DNA of 14,368 bases from assembly GCA_945917385.1 (NCBI GenBank), contig CAMEHJ010000006.1:1-14368 (forward strand), given 5' to 3'. The position numbers and the translations under genes are program-made. Numbering within the stretch: position 1 is the first letter of the stretch; each line of letters starts with the position of its first letter. Positions 13,671 to 14,368 of the stretch are shown piece by piece. The notes beneath the pieces were generated by a model. It had not been told where the DNA came from. It saw only the letters and a list, made by a program, of their open reading frames with translations, and ran no database searches. Origin of the DNA: an uncultured bacterium. Its GTDB lineage: Bacteria; Bacillota_A; Clostridia; Oscillospirales; Oscillospiraceae.

Positions 13671-13699
13671 AATATATCATATGTCAATTCCCATTGCAA
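13671..13699 (-). promoter_or_regulatory. Promoter of the riboswitch-symporter transcript
   Basis: On the minus strand, TTGCAA (13694-13699) and TATATT (13671-13676) are 17 bases apart. The transcript would start near 13664, about 50 bases before the aptamer. A perfect TTGACA also occurs close by but has no -10 box at a suitable distance. Confidence 0.6.
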
Positions 13700-13795
13700 G
13701 AGCTTTTTGCAAAATATGAATGAATTGTGAATTACGCAAAAGTATTTTAAGTTTTTCTGTCGTTTTAAGTGTATTTTCAATAAAATCAACGTCTA

Positions 13796-13824
13796 TAGAC
13801 ATTGAAAACATGAAGTGATATAAT
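13796..13824 (+). promoter_or_regulatory. Promoter of the amidohydrolase gene
   Basis: TAGACA (13796-13801) and a perfect TATAAT (13819-13824) are 17 bases apart, the best promoter match in the window. Transcription would start near 13831, leaving a leader of about 26 bases with CGGAGG. Confidence 0.8.
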
Positions 13825-13856
13825 AAATCAACATAGTATCGAACGGAGGCATAAAC

Positions 13857-14368
13857 GTGAACAAATACGCATTTATTAACGGCAGAGTGCTTGACGGCAG
13901 TGAGGATATGTGCGCCGCAGAGGGGCTGATGATTCTTGTTGAGGGCGAGAACATTCTGTCCGTCGAAGCCTATGACGCAGCAAAGCTTGAGGGCTTTCGC
14001 GTCATTGACCTTGCCGGCAGATATATCATGCCCGGCCTTGTAAATCTTCATGTCCACATCCCCGCGGACGGCAATCCGAAGGAAAAGGCGTCCGACGCAA
14101 AGAAAAAAGTCCGCCTTATCACCTCAAATCCCATCACCCGCGCCCTCGGCAAAAAGCTGTGCGCCGGCTACGCAAAGACCCAGCTTATGAGCGGCACTAC
14201 CACCATCCGCGCCGTGGGCGGTATTCTCGACTGGGACGCCGCCGTGCGCGACAGGATAAATGCGGGAAAGGCGGACGGGCCGCGCATCCTCGCCGCAAAC
14301 ATGGCCGTTTCCGTCCCCGGCGGACACATGGCAGGTTCTCTCGCCTATGAAGCCACGAGCGCGGAGGA
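13857..14368 (+). CDS. Amidohydrolase-family metal-dependent hydrolase, N-terminal part (runs off the window)
   Basis: The frame from GTG 13857 stays open to the window edge and gives the first 170 residues. A small N-terminal beta-sandwich strand region (FINGRVLDG) leads to IMPGLVNLHVHIPADG (57-72), which holds the HxH metal-binding pair His65 and His67, then MSGTTTIRAVGG (111-122) and VPGGHMAG (153-160). These are the hallmarks of imidazolonepropionase/dihydroorotase-like amidohydrolases acting on C-N bonds; the particular substrate cannot be told from this part. GTG was chosen because CGGAGG lies 7 bases before it. A strong promoter is at 13796-13824. It is divergent from the riboswitch-symporter unit, with no sign that it shares the glycine control. 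Confidence 0.88.
   Translation, partial: MNKYAFINGRVLDGSEDMCAAEGLMILVEGENILSVEAYDAAKLEGFRVIDLAGRYIMPGLVNLHVHIPADGNPKEKASDAKKKVRLITSNPITRALGKKLCAGYAKTQLMSGTTTIRAVGGILDWDAAVRDRINAGKADGPRILAANMAVSVPGGHMAGSLAYEATSAE

Noticed and set aside
1..14368. CRISPR arrays, IS elements, integrases, tRNA or rRNA genes, phage or defence genes
   Set aside because: No regularly spaced direct repeats, transposase-like frames, cloverleaf sequences or rRNA stretches were seen. All larger genes match chromosomal housekeeping or membrane families.

Overview
The window looks like a chromosomal segment of a moderately GC-rich, spore-forming-type Firmicute, most likely a Clostridia member close to the Oscillospirales. 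Reasons: strong AGGAGG-type ribosome binding sites, TTG and GTG starts, a Firmicutes-type GalT, a SleB-like cell wall hydrolase, a YhfC-type protease and a glycine riboswitch, all in GC-rich coding DNA separated by short AT-rich spacers. The taxon is inferred from gene content only. I see no IS element, integrase, CRISPR array, tRNA or rRNA.

Left part (1-1404). The end of an unidentified + strand gene is closed by a clear terminator. Next is a stand-alone gene for an E2/CAT-fold acyltransferase-like protein, with its own promoter. The spacer after it (1131-1404) is packed with palindromes: two terminators with identical 12-bp arms bracket a REPIN-like pair of inverted hairpins and a further 12-bp hairpin.

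Minus-strand block (1405-8549). Transcription from a recognisable promoter at about 8600 runs tex -> galT -> membrane protein B -> membrane protein A, with gaps of 43, 26 and 11 bases, and ends at the terminator at 1358-1389. The two membrane proteins are diverged tandem paralogues with a GT-C-like N-terminal acidic motif and a strongly conserved C-terminal domain. With galT they suggest sugar-nucleotide or surface-glycan work, but their function is not known from sequence.

Middle (8641-10242). A SleB-like secreted hydrolase and a YhfC-family intramembrane protease lie in tandem on the minus strand. A 15-bp palindrome between them holds the hydrolase ribosome binding site in one arm and a TATAAT in its loop. 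Divergent from the protease, on the + strand, is the two-gene unit UPF0237 (ACT domain) - UPF0210 (PFL family), which ends at a shared bidirectional terminator (12023-12058).

Right part (12077-14368). A minus-strand sodium:alanine/glycine symporter gene is preceded by a single-aptamer glycine riboswitch with an intrinsic terminator; the visible base pairing suggests glycine turns the gene off. Divergently, an amidohydrolase-family gene starts at 13857 and runs off the window. Most of the window is ordinary conserved core. The parts worth a second look are the riboswitch switching mechanism, the palindrome before the hydrolase, the palindromic spacer at 1146-1389 and the paralogous membrane protein pair. 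I do not see a clearly new multi-gene system.
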